From NCBI GenBank assembly GCA_017410365.1, contig JAFQQY010000003.1:31436-95435 (forward strand): DNA of 64,000 nt, written 5' to 3'. Of the stretch, positions 36,601 through 44,395 are shown in pieces. This stretch comes from Prevotella sp. Its GTDB lineage: Bacteria > Bacteroidota > Bacteroidia > Bacteroidales > Bacteroidaceae. Under the pieces are notes generated by a model that ran no database searches, had not been told where the DNA came from, and was given only the letters and a program-made list of their open reading frames with translations. Numbering within the stretch: position 1 is the stretch's first letter; every line of letters begins with the position of its first letter. The translations under genes and the position numbers were made by a program.

Positions 36601-36673
36601 AACAACGAATTAAGCGAATTAAACGAATTAAGTTTAGTGTAAATAATTCGGATAATTAGTTTAATTCGTTGTT
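36601..36673. repeat. Inverted repeat with GAATTAA words after the fumarase gene
   Basis: AACAACGAATTAA (36601-36613) pairs with TTAATTCGTTGTT (36661-36673); three GAATTAA words are in the left arm. It could act as a weak terminator or be a repeat like the one at 34821. Confidence 0.75.
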
Positions 36674-36692
36674 CTTAAATTAAGTAAATAAC

Positions 36693-38462
36693 ATGTGGAG
36701 ATACATTTTCTTGTTGTTGGCAGTTACGGCTCTGCATGTGTATGCTGTCCCTGTCAAACCCGAATGGAAAAATCATAGCCAACCAGACGGAACCATACTT
36801 CAGGTGATGTTTTGCGGCGATGAGCATCATCATTATTACAAGACCATAGACAATGTCCCTCTGTTCAGAGACACAGATGGCTATTTCTATTATGCCAAGA
36901 CTGTGGGCTTCAGTCTTAGCTCTACAGGCGTCCTCGCCCACAACCCCGATTTGCGTAGCCAGACAGAGAGGCTTGCCATATCAGCCGATGCCGAGGCAGA
37001 ACACATGCGCAAATATTCTCCCCGATACAATACCACACGTGCAATGCGCCATGCCAGTATGGCAAAAACGCGCTCGCTTACTGACGGCAACGAAAAGCGT
37101 GGGCTGGTGGTAATGGTATCTTTTTCAGACAGAACATTTTCTACAGACACAGCTTCTGTGGTCTGGAACAATATATTAAATAAGGTAGGCTACTCAGAGC
37201 ATGGGGCCAATGGCAGCGTGCACGACTATTTCATGGAACAGAGCAGCGGACAGTTCAATCTGAAGTTCGACCTTGTAGGACCGGTTCAGTTGCCGCAATC
37301 GCGCTATTATTACGGCAAGAACAACCCTCTTAACAACGACGACATAGACATCAACATGGACGAACTTATTGTTGCAGCCTGTAAAGCCATCGACGATTCG
37401 GTCGACTTCAAGGATTATGACTGGGATGGCGACGGTTACGTCGACCAAGTGTTCTTTCTCTATGCCGGTTGGGGCGAGGCTGTCTATGGTGCCAACTCCA
37501 GTCTTATATGGCCTCATGAGTATTGGTTGTCAGCCTATAAAGACTACCCCTACGGGTTAAAGTTCGACGGAGTCATTATCGACCAGTATGCTTGTGGCTG
37601 CGAGATGGAAGGCAGGGAAAACGTTTCAAGGCAACTTAGCGGCCTGGGTATTTTCTGCCATGAGTTCTCTCATTGTCTCGGATTGCCCGACTTCTATACA
37701 TATACCGGAGTAGACATTCTAGGCGAATGGGACTTGTTGGCTATGGGCAGTTACAACAATGGCGGTTGGTGTCCGCCCAACTATACCGCATACGAGCGAG
37801 AGTTTTGTGGTTGGCAGCAGCCTGTAGTGCTTGATGCTCCAGTAAGCATATCTGATATGGCATCGCTCAGCGACGGCGGCAAGACCTATAAGATAGTCAA
37901 CGAAGCCCTATCGGCAAATGCCGATGAGTATTACCTGCTGGAGAACCGCCAGAAGACGGGGTGGGACAAGTATATCCCCGGCCAAGGCTTGCTCGTGCTT
38001 CATGTCGACTACGATGAGAACGCATGGTATACCAATACCGTCAACGACACCTATTCTCATCCGCGAATGACCATTATCCCTGCCAACAACAGCTATCAGG
38101 TAGCCAAAGCCAGCGGCTTTGCCTATCCCTATCTGTCTAAAGACTCGCTTACCAACAATTCGATGCCTGCAGCCAAGGTGTTCAATGCCAATGCCGACGG
38201 CAATAAGATGGGCAAGCCAATCACCAAGATACGCGAGTATGACGGCAAGATAGCCTTTGAATTTATGGGTGGCGATGTCAATGCCGGCATCGACAATCTT
38301 GAGTTTGATATGGCAGAGTTTGACAATCAGCATGTAACTGTCTACGATGTTACAGGTAAGTTGTTCCGTCAAGCCGATGCTTTTGATGCGTCGCAGCTAC
38401 CATCAGGCAGGACATATATAATAAAGAATAAGAAAGGAAAAACAATTAAAATTAACCGATAA
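36693..38462 (+). CDS. Secreted M6-family metalloprotease
   Basis: A 589-residue protease with a signal peptide (1-18, ending ALHVYA). The M6 (immune-inhibitor A-like) catalytic domain spans about 130-400: DWDGDGYVDQVFFLYAGWGE (calcium-like loop), zinc motif H323-E324-F-S-H327-C-L-G-L-P-D333, then EWDLLAMGSYNNGG as the Met-turn region. The C-terminal tail (VTVYDVTGKLF, then LPSGRTYIIKNKKGKTIKI) resembles type IX sorting tails. It probably degrades extracellular protein. The HD protein gene starts two bases after its stop. Confidence 0.92.
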   Translation: MWRYIFLLLAVTALHVYAVPVKPEWKNHSQPDGTILQVMFCGDEHHHYYKTIDNVPLFRDTDGYFYYAKTVGFSLSSTGVLAHNPDLRSQTERLAISADAEAEHMRKYSPRYNTTRAMRHASMAKTRSLTDGNEKRGLVVMVSFSDRTFSTDTASVVWNNILNKVGYSEHGANGSVHDYFMEQSSGQFNLKFDLVGPVQLPQSRYYYGKNNPLNNDDIDINMDELIVAACKAIDDSVDFKDYDWDGDGYVDQVFFLYAGWGEAVYGANSSLIWPHEYWLSAYKDYPYGLKFDGVIIDQYACGCEMEGRENVSRQLSGLGIFCHEFSHCLGLPDFYTYTGVDILGEWDLLAMGSYNNGGWCPPNYTAYEREFCGWQQPVVLDAPVSISDMASLSDGGKTYKIVNEALSANADEYYLLENRQKTGWDKYIPGQGLLVLHVDYDENAWYTNTVNDTYSHPRMTIIPANNSYQVAKASGFAYPYLSKDSLTNNSMPAAKVFNANADGNKMGKPITKIREYDGKIAFEFMGGDVNAGIDNLEFDMAEFDNQHVTVYDVTGKLFRQADAFDASQLPSGRTYIIKNKKGKTIKINR

Positions 38463-38464
38463 GC

Positions 38465-39055
38465 ATGAAAGAAGAGTTTATCAGTTTGCTCCGCTCCACA
38501 GAGCGTGAAGGTATAGACCGTGTTATAAGTAAGTTGGAGTCTATGGGCTTTTTCACGGCACCAGCCTCGTCCAAGAATCATCTTTGCGTAGAGGGCGGTT
38601 TGCTTGAGCATTCCATGAATGTATATAAAATGGCGAAGATGATACGTGAGCAGTTGCTTGCCGTACAGCCAGAACTGAAAATAAAGGAGGAAAGCGTGAT
38701 AATAGCCTCATTGCTCCATGATGTATGCAAGGCGGACATATACAAGAAAGGATTGAAATGGCGCAAGGACGACCAAGGCCGTTGGGAGCAGTACGAGGCA
38801 TACGAGATTGACTATACCAACTTCCCTATGGGGCATGGTGAGAAGTCGGTCATGATGCTCTTGATGTGCGGCCTGCGCATGGAACAGGATGAACTGCTTG
38901 CCATCCGTTGGCACATGGGTGCATGGAACCTTGCTTTCCAGAATTTCGAGGACAAGAGTTGTATTTCTGCGGCTGCAGACAAGTGTCCTCTGGTAACGCT
39001 CATACAGGCTGCCGATAATTTGGCTGCACATGTTTTGGAAGTGGATAAGAGTTAG
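38465..39055 (+). CDS. HD-domain phosphohydrolase
   Basis: A 196-residue cytosolic protein. Metal-binding HD motif: H49 in GGLLEHSMNVY, H85-D86 in ASLLHDVCKADIY, and a later histidine in IRWHMGAWN. This is the YhaM-like HD arrangement, which hydrolyses nucleotides or RNA ends, but no OB-fold nuclease part is present. The substrate is unknown. It is probably translated with the M6 protease gene two bases upstream, though the two roles look unrelated. Confidence 0.82.
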   Translation: MKEEFISLLRSTEREGIDRVISKLESMGFFTAPASSKNHLCVEGGLLEHSMNVYKMAKMIREQLLAVQPELKIKEESVIIASLLHDVCKADIYKKGLKWRKDDQGRWEQYEAYEIDYTNFPMGHGEKSVMMLLMCGLRMEQDELLAIRWHMGAWNLAFQNFEDKSCISAAADKCPLVTLIQAADNLAAHVLEVDKS

Positions 39056-39170
39056 GAGTTAAGAGTTAGGAATTATGAATTAGGAGTTAAGAGAGTGGAG
39101 GGTAAGCCATATGCTTTGGAACCAAACCTTAATCCTTAATCTCTAATCTTTAATCTTTAATCTTTACTTG
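39050..39170. repeat. Mixed short-word arrays after the HD gene
   Basis: GAGTTAGGAGTTAAGAGTTAG words, then TCCTTAATCTCTAATCTTTA words. The right block is roughly the reverse complement of the left, so it may fold. This gap (39056-39438) otherwise holds a terminator, a second GAGTTAGGAGTTAAGG word (39295-39309) and a CAACTTGT array. Confidence 0.7.
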
Positions 39171-39182
39171 CTATTATTAACT

Positions 39183-39228
39183 AAAAAAATCTCAATGGCA
39201 TTTTGCCGTTGAGATTTTTTATTTTTTG
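39183..39228 (+). terminator. Terminator after the HD gene
   Basis: AATCTCAATGGC pairs with GCCGTTGAGATT, with A-run before and T-run after the stem, so it can work in both directions. Confidence 0.88.
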
Positions 39229-39380
39229 CTTTAAGTTATATTATACCAATCGGCATTGCCACCAATAATCTTTTCCATACATTTGCAGCGAAAGAGTTAG
39301 GAGTTAAGGGTCGTGAAGGACGGCTCCCCAAAAAACTCCCCAATGGGCGAGGAGACTGGTAAGATTATAAGGTTATCATG

Positions 39381-39424
39381 AATCAAACAACTTGTCAACT
39401 CGTTTACTTGTCAACTATTCAACT
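39381..39424. repeat. CAACTTGTCAACTCG array before the choloylglycine hydrolase gene
   Basis: Four words (caacttgt, caactcgt, ttacttgt, caactattcaac) run up to 14 bases before the ATG at 39439, thus into the mRNA leader. Confidence 0.75.
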
Positions 39425-39438
39425 AAATAAATACACTT

Positions 39439-40506
39439 ATGAAAAAGATTCTATTTACAGTGGCTGCCACGTGCAGCGTTTTTCCAGCAGTAGGCTGTAC
39501 GGGAATTTCCATGACAGCCAAGGACGGCAGTTATATTCAGGCGCGAACCATCGAAGGCTCGCAGATGGATTTGCCCGGCCAGTATGTCATAATCCCGCGC
39601 GGCCAGCAGTTGCAGTCATTCACTCCAGTCGATGATGGCGGCATGAAGTTCAAAGCTAAGTACGGAGTGGTCGGCCTTGCCGTTGTCCGTCAGGAGTTCA
39701 TTGCCGAGGGTATCAATGAGAAAGGCCTCTCCACCGGTCTGTTCTTCTTCCCGCACTACGGCAGCTACAAGATATTCGACCCGTCACAACGCGAAAAGAC
39801 AATCGGCGACCTGCAGCTCAATCAGTGGATGCTCAGTCAGTTTGCCACGGTCGACGAAGTGATGAAAGCCATCCAGTCTGGCCAAGTGCGTATCGTTGGC
39901 CTCGACAAGATTTCCGTTGTCCATTGGCGCATAGGCGATGCCAGCGGCCGTCAGGTAGTACTGGAGATAGTAGACGGCGTGCCCCATTTCTATGAAAACA
40001 AGGTTGGCGTGATAACCAACGCACCTGGCTTCCAGTGGCATCTCACCAATCTCAACAACTACGTCAACCTCTTCCCTGGCGATGCGGCCCACCAGATGTT
40101 GGGCACGCAAGAACTCTTCCCTATGGGAGGCAACAGCGGTTTCCTTGGTTTGCCTGGCGATGCCACGCCGCCGTCGCGCTTCGTGCGTGCCGCTTTCTAT
40201 CGTGCCACGGCTCCTCAGCGTGCCAATGCCTTTGAAACTGTGAAGCAATGCTTCCACATACTAAATAATTTCGACATCCCGATAGGCACCGAACATCCTT
40301 TGGGCAAGTCTCCCGACATACCGAGCGTTACGCACTGGACATCAGCCATCGACCTTACCCACCGCAAGGTCTATTTCAAAACGGCTTATAACAACACCAT
40401 CCGGTGCATCGAGCTTGACCACATCGACTTCCAGAAAGTCAAGTATCAAGCCCATCCGTTCGATAAAGTTAAGGAACAGCCCGTAGAAAAGGTTGTCATC
40501 AGATAG
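39439..40506 (+). CDS. Choloylglycine hydrolase / penicillin acylase family Ntn-hydrolase
   Basis: A 355-residue exported N-terminal-nucleophile hydrolase. The signal peptide (1-19) ends directly before Cys20, which becomes the nucleophile. Other conserved residues are R36 in QARTIE, N93 in EGINEKGLS, VITNAPGFQWHLTNL with N194, and PSRFVRAAFYRA with R247/R250. The family cleaves linear amide bonds in conjugated bile acids, penicillin V or N-acyl signals. Where bile-salt hydrolases usually have Asp in the RxxD element, this has Glu39, and the N-terminus is of the Gram-negative exported type, so bile-salt activity is possible but not shown. It is a single gene with its own terminator. Confidence 0.88.
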   Translation: MKKILFTVAATCSVFPAVGCTGISMTAKDGSYIQARTIEGSQMDLPGQYVIIPRGQQLQSFTPVDDGGMKFKAKYGVVGLAVVRQEFIAEGINEKGLSTGLFFFPHYGSYKIFDPSQREKTIGDLQLNQWMLSQFATVDEVMKAIQSGQVRIVGLDKISVVHWRIGDASGRQVVLEIVDGVPHFYENKVGVITNAPGFQWHLTNLNNYVNLFPGDAAHQMLGTQELFPMGGNSGFLGLPGDATPPSRFVRAAFYRATAPQRANAFETVKQCFHILNNFDIPIGTEHPLGKSPDIPSVTHWTSAIDLTHRKVYFKTAYNNTIRCIELDHIDFQKVKYQAHPFDKVKEQPVEKVVIR

Positions 40507-40531
40507 TCTGCATCAGCAGACAACACCCAGT

Positions 40532-40566
40532 GGGGAGTCCTCATTTTGTTGAGGCTCCCCTTTTTT
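40532..40566. terminator. Terminator shared by convergent genes
   Basis: GGGGAGTCCTCA (40532-40543) pairs with TGAGGCTCCCC (40550-40560), then six T. It ends the choloylglycine hydrolase transcript and overlaps the final codons of the convergent TPR gene. Confidence 0.9.
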
Positions 40567-42115
40567 GTGACTTGATTCTTGATTTGATAGACCTTACCGA
40601 CGAGTCGCTTATGGCGAGGATAGTGCTTATTTCATCGTCGCTTTTGCCCATGTCGCTAAGAATTAGGTATGCCAGCAGTCTTGGAGTCAGTTTTTTGTAA
40701 TCCTGAATCCACTCCTCATATTTCTTATGATTGAATACAGAGTAGTACTCTATCAGACACAGTTCTGCCGTCTTGTCGTCAACAGGCATTCTGCCCCCGT
40801 TGGCTATAGTCTCGAATACTGAGTGTCCCTTGCCCAGTCGTGTCAGTATGGAAGAACGTAAGTCGTCAATCTTACGTTTCATAATACCTATTTCCTTGCT
40901 GTTTTCTTCTCCAGCCCTTTCCAGTCTGTCTATTTCAGTCTCAGCTTCCATTATCTTGTTATAGTTTTCTTCTATCACACTTTCGAAGGTCTTCACCTTT
41001 CTTTTATGGTAATATATCAGTGTCATTATCAATATCAGTGCTACTATGATTATTACCAATATATATATGGTAAGGGCCTGACTCCTGTTTTCTGCCACTT
41101 TCCTGTCATATTTATGCTGTACCTCGGCAATAGCCAAAGTCTCTGCATCTTTGTTGAGAGAGTCTTCCACCTGGATTATATTGTAGAACATTACGAATGC
41201 ATCTCTATATTGTTCCTTTTTTAATAATAGGTTGACTAGGCTGTATGTTGCCGATACCTTCATTCTTGCGCTGCCAGTGTCAATAACCTTTTCCCATATC
41301 TCAGCAGTCTCTTCCTCTTTGCCTTCGGCGGCATATATGTTTCCTAACTCTACATAAGCATTGTCAAGTGGCTTGATGTCTATTGCCATCATGATATATT
41401 TCTTTGCCTCCTGATAATCTCCCTTTGTGCGCATTATGCATCCTACGTTGGTAAGTATATGTGCTTTCGACAAACTGTCAATACCGTTGGCTGCAATCAG
41501 GCTTTGCTTTATATAGACTTCTGCGCTGTCTCTGTTTCCCTCCATCACGTATATGGTGCTGATGTGGCTCAGTCCTCTGGCTATGCAATCGTTGTCTTTG
41601 CGCAACATAGAGTTGTCAAGAAACTTTTTGGCATAGTCCATGGCCATATCATAATTCTTGCTATGCAAGTTTATTTGATACAGGCTTTCGTAGTATTTCG
41701 ACAGTTGCAGCGTGTCGTTTGTTTTAACAACAATCTCTTCTCCTCGTTTCAGATACTCGGCAGCCTCTATCCTCTTGCCTTTCTCAAACAGGGTCATACC
41801 TTTATAATAATATCCACGTGCAACGTCGTGGCTGATATTCTTTTTCTTAAAATAGTCAATGGCAAAGTCAAGCCTGTTGTCTACTGTCGGTTGTCTGTAG
41901 TTTTTATATTCGGCTTGTGTTAGCAACAATACATACATTGCTTTTTCCTTGTCGGTAGTCAGTTGTGTACTGTCAATATTTTCAAGAATGGCCAGTGCTG
42001 AGTCTGGTTGCTCTTCCATTAGTTTGTCTGCTCGGCTCAGACTGTTTGCCTTGTCATTGTTAATCGTGCAACTGGCAAATATTGCGCAAGCTGCTATTAT
42101 CTTATATGTTTTCAT
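40541..42115 (-). CDS. TPR lipoprotein with membrane segment and cytoplasmic HTH-like end
   Basis: A 524-residue protein of the Bacteroidetes TPR/transmembrane/DNA-binding type. Lipobox-like ACAIFASC at the start (Cys16), TPR repeats at about 30-330 (for example RGYYYKGMTLFEKGKRIEAAEYL and HILTNVGCIMRTKGDYQEAKKYI), one membrane helix (about 346-370), a coiled coil (378-435) and a C-terminal region (about 465-520) ending LSDMGKSDDEISTILAISDS then SVRSIKSRIK, which reads as a LuxR/GerE-like helix-turn-helix. It could sense an envelope state and act on transcription from the membrane. The promoter is divergent from the gene for a membrane protein at 42386, which may be its target. Confidence 0.8.
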   Translation of the reverse strand: MKTYKIIAACAIFASCTINNDKANSLSRADKLMEEQPDSALAILENIDSTQLTTDKEKAMYVLLLTQAEYKNYRQPTVDNRLDFAIDYFKKKNISHDVARGYYYKGMTLFEKGKRIEAAEYLKRGEEIVVKTNDTLQLSKYYESLYQINLHSKNYDMAMDYAKKFLDNSMLRKDNDCIARGLSHISTIYVMEGNRDSAEVYIKQSLIAANGIDSLSKAHILTNVGCIMRTKGDYQEAKKYIMMAIDIKPLDNAYVELGNIYAAEGKEEETAEIWEKVIDTGSARMKVSATYSLVNLLLKKEQYRDAFVMFYNIIQVEDSLNKDAETLAIAEVQHKYDRKVAENRSQALTIYILVIIIVALILIMTLIYYHKRKVKTFESVIEENYNKIMEAETEIDRLERAGEENSKEIGIMKRKIDDLRSSILTRLGKGHSVFETIANGGRMPVDDKTAELCLIEYYSVFNHKKYEEWIQDYKKLTPRLLAYLILSDMGKSDDEISTILAISDSSVRSIKSRIKSQKRGASTK

Positions 42116-42137
42116 TTCTCATGATTATTTTGTATTG

Positions 42138-42145
42138 CAAAGGTA
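42138..42145 (-). promoter_or_regulatory. -7 box of the TPR lipoprotein gene
   Basis: The minus strand reads TACCTTTG, 22 bases before the start codon. No strong -33 box is seen. Confidence 0.55.
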
Positions 42146-42335
42146 GTCATATTATCTAATAACTCATAATGTGTTTCATGTTTAAGTTGTCATAATTGTT
42201 GCAACGTTGTTTTGACTGTATGTTTCATTCTGTCAAGCGGTTGCTAGCAGAATGTTGAGTATTGGCAATCCTTAAATGCAACAAAGCGAGTCGATAATTC
42301 ATAAAAGAATCTTATTCTTATTATACAAAAATGTG

Positions 42336-42343
42336 TACCTTTG
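42336..42343 (+). promoter_or_regulatory. -7 box of the membrane protein gene at 42386
   Basis: TACCTTTG, 42 bases before the ATG. The -33 region is AT-rich without a clear TTTG. Confidence 0.5.
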
Positions 42344-42385
42344 CCATCGTCAAAATAGAAAATAGAAATCAAATTTATTGATGGC

Positions 42386-43246
42386 ATGAAACGAAAAATA
42401 TATGTAAGCATAATCCCTCTATTTCTTGTGCCAATGCTGCTGGTTTTTATATCGCTGCTTGTATGGCAATTATATTCAGGAACAGAGCAACCTCTTATTT
42501 TTTGGATAGCGATTCCTATTATAGCTTTGTCTATATTGTCGATGATAATATATATGAAACCGATGGCTGTAATAACCTATGAAGACAGGTTGGAGATATG
42601 GCATTTCAAAACTAGAACAATAATGTATACATCAATTTCAGAGTTCATATATCCTTATTGGAGTAGCCCTAATGATGATAGATCGCGATGCTCAAAAATT
42701 GTATTGTATGATGGTAGTGTGGTATATCTGTATGATTTCTTTGTTGGGTTTAAAACTTTTGCAGAGAAAATGAATGGATATAGAAGTGCGGAAGTACCGG
42801 AAGTGATTGAAAAAGAAAAACCTACAATCTTGCTTGATAGGCACACTTCATTTAAGCCATGCTATTTTTGTAACCCCTTATCTTATTTAGTTTTCGCAAG
42901 TGTTATTATATTGTTGTTTTGTGCTGTTCGTGTAATATCTGACCCTGGCAATATTAAATACTACATTTACTTATTTGTAACGCTTGTTAGTCTATTGTCT
43001 TTGGCAAATCCACTATCGGAATTTTATATTAAGGATGATGTATTGATAATTAAAAATCTTTTTCATATATGGTCAAAGAAATCACTAAATATTAGAGACA
43101 TAAATTTTATTAAAGTTGGTATTGATATAATAACAATTAGCTTAAATGATGGTAGGGTATACAATAAACCTCATGTTCTATCAGAATCTACAAGGATAAA
43201 GTTTCTAAATACTTTGGATTGTATGGGAATAAGATGTGAAGGATAG
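42386..43246 (+). CDS. Membrane protein with two membrane/PH-like units, copy A
   Basis: A 286-residue protein not recognised by name. Two hydrophobic helices (10-30, 38-58) precede a beta-rich stretch (AVITYEDRLEIWHFKTRTIM, then KIVLYDGSVVYLYDFFVGF). A second helix pair (about 165-183, 193-213) is followed by a second beta-rich stretch (EFYIKDDVLIIKNLFHIWSK, then IITISLNDGRVY). The protein thus looks like an internal duplication of a unit found once at 20145. Visibly more AT-rich than its neighbours, suggesting a different origin. A paralogue follows at 43301. Confidence 0.65.
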   Translation: MKRKIYVSIIPLFLVPMLLVFISLLVWQLYSGTEQPLIFWIAIPIIALSILSMIIYMKPMAVITYEDRLEIWHFKTRTIMYTSISEFIYPYWSSPNDDRSRCSKIVLYDGSVVYLYDFFVGFKTFAEKMNGYRSAEVPEVIEKEKPTILLDRHTSFKPCYFCNPLSYLVFASVIILLFCAVRVISDPGNIKYYIYLFVTLVSLLSLANPLSEFYIKDDVLIIKNLFHIWSKKSLNIRDINFIKVGIDIITISLNDGRVYNKPHVLSESTRIKFLNTLDCMGIRCEG

Positions 43247-43300
43247 TATAAAGAGCAATGTGGATTGAATATAAATTTATTAAATAAAAAGATTACAAGC

Positions 43301-44164
43301 ATGAAAAGATTTTATTGGAGCCTTGGTAGCTGTTTGTTATTTATATTTTCGATTCTTTTGATTTTGTTGGTGTGTTGGCGCTTATTCTTGTATGACCGTC
43401 CATTTGAGAGTAGCATTAAAGGCTTAATTTTTGTGTTATTATTATTATCAATATCAGTTTTCTTTTATTGGTTCTCACGCAAGGAACCATTGTGCATCAG
43501 AGAAAAAGAAGACTGTTTGGTGTTTTATTATACTACATTTATAAAGAAAACGATAAAGTTTGTAGATATTCTTAGCTATCAATATCCGGTTTCGAAAACA
43601 TTGATTACAGGCGAGAAATGTGTTGTGCATAGGTTGGTATTAAAAGAAGGGAAGGAAATAATTCTTAGTAAATATTCAGGCTTAAAGGATTTTGCCTTGC
43701 GTTGGAGGCTTGCTCATAAAAGTGACAATGAACCTGTAAGTCATTTTATCCCGAACAATAAGAACTTGTCGTTTAAGCACAAATATCTATACGATTTAGA
43801 AACGTATGCTGTGTTGTTTGGTCTTGGTGTGTGGTGCTTGGATGTATGGAAAATCATAGAAGGGTATGGCTCCAGTTACCATTATATAATGTTGTTTCTG
43901 TTGTTGTTCTGTGTATATGGTTTTACTCGTAGATATACCAGTTTCTACATTGCAGATAATATGTTTATAATGACAAACTATTTGGTGCCGAGGCTGAATG
44001 TCAGCATCCCAATGTCAGAAATAAAGTGGATGATGTTTCAAGATGAGATTGTAATTTGTAAGAAAAATGGCGACAGCATTATTGCTTATCATAAGCTATC
44101 AGACGACCAACTTCTGGAATTTGAGGCAGAAGTACGAGCAATGGGGATAGCTGTTGTGAGATAA
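43301..44164 (+). CDS. Membrane protein with two membrane/PH-like units, copy B
   Basis: A 287-residue paralogue of the preceding gene with the same order of helices and strands (CLVFYYTTFIKKTIKFVDIL; FYIADNMFIMTNYLVPRL; IVICKKNGDSIIAYHKLSD) and nearly the same length. The start is set at ATG 43301 (MKRFYWSLGS), which lines up with MKRKIYVSII of copy A; an in-frame TTG at 43265 would add 12 residues. It is AT-rich like copy A. A terminator-like hairpin follows. Function unknown. Confidence 0.65.
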   Translation: MKRFYWSLGSCLLFIFSILLILLVCWRLFLYDRPFESSIKGLIFVLLLLSISVFFYWFSRKEPLCIREKEDCLVFYYTTFIKKTIKFVDILSYQYPVSKTLITGEKCVVHRLVLKEGKEIILSKYSGLKDFALRWRLAHKSDNEPVSHFIPNNKNLSFKHKYLYDLETYAVLFGLGVWCLDVWKIIEGYGSSYHYIMLFLLLFCVYGFTRRYTSFYIADNMFIMTNYLVPRLNVSIPMSEIKWMMFQDEIVICKKNGDSIIAYHKLSDDQLLEFEAEVRAMGIAVVR

Positions 44165-44170
44165 AAGGAT

Positions 44171-44210
44171 TTCGGGCGGAAAGTTTATGCTTTGCCGCCC
44201 GAATTGTTTA
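44171..44210 (+). terminator. Terminator after the membrane protein pair
   Basis: TTCGGGCGG (44171-44179) pairs perfectly with CCGCCCGAA (44195-44203), followed by TTGTTTA. Confidence 0.75.
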
Positions 44211-44299
44211 AAATAGCCAAATGAAACTTACTGCGAACAATTATGAAAAATCTTTATTTGGCCCTTAAAATAAAGACATCTCATAGCAATTGCGCCTTA

Positions 44300-44395
44300 T
44301 TCTGTTTCAGTAAGTGGCGCACTTACTGCCAGTAAGTCGGCCAAAAACTGCCAGTCAGAACGCCAAAAACTGGCAGTCAGAAGCCCGCTTACTGG
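44300..44395. repeat. GC-rich hairpin repeat (CAGTAAGTGGCG / CAGTCAGAACG family), copy 2
   Basis: Several words: CAGTAAGTGGCGCACTTACT (a hairpin in itself), AACTGCCAGTCAGAACGCC and AACTGGCAGTCAGAAGCCC. It shares CAGTAAGTGGCG and CAGTCAGAACG with 1368-1435. Its right end contains the stop codon of the flavoprotein gene. Confidence 0.75.
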
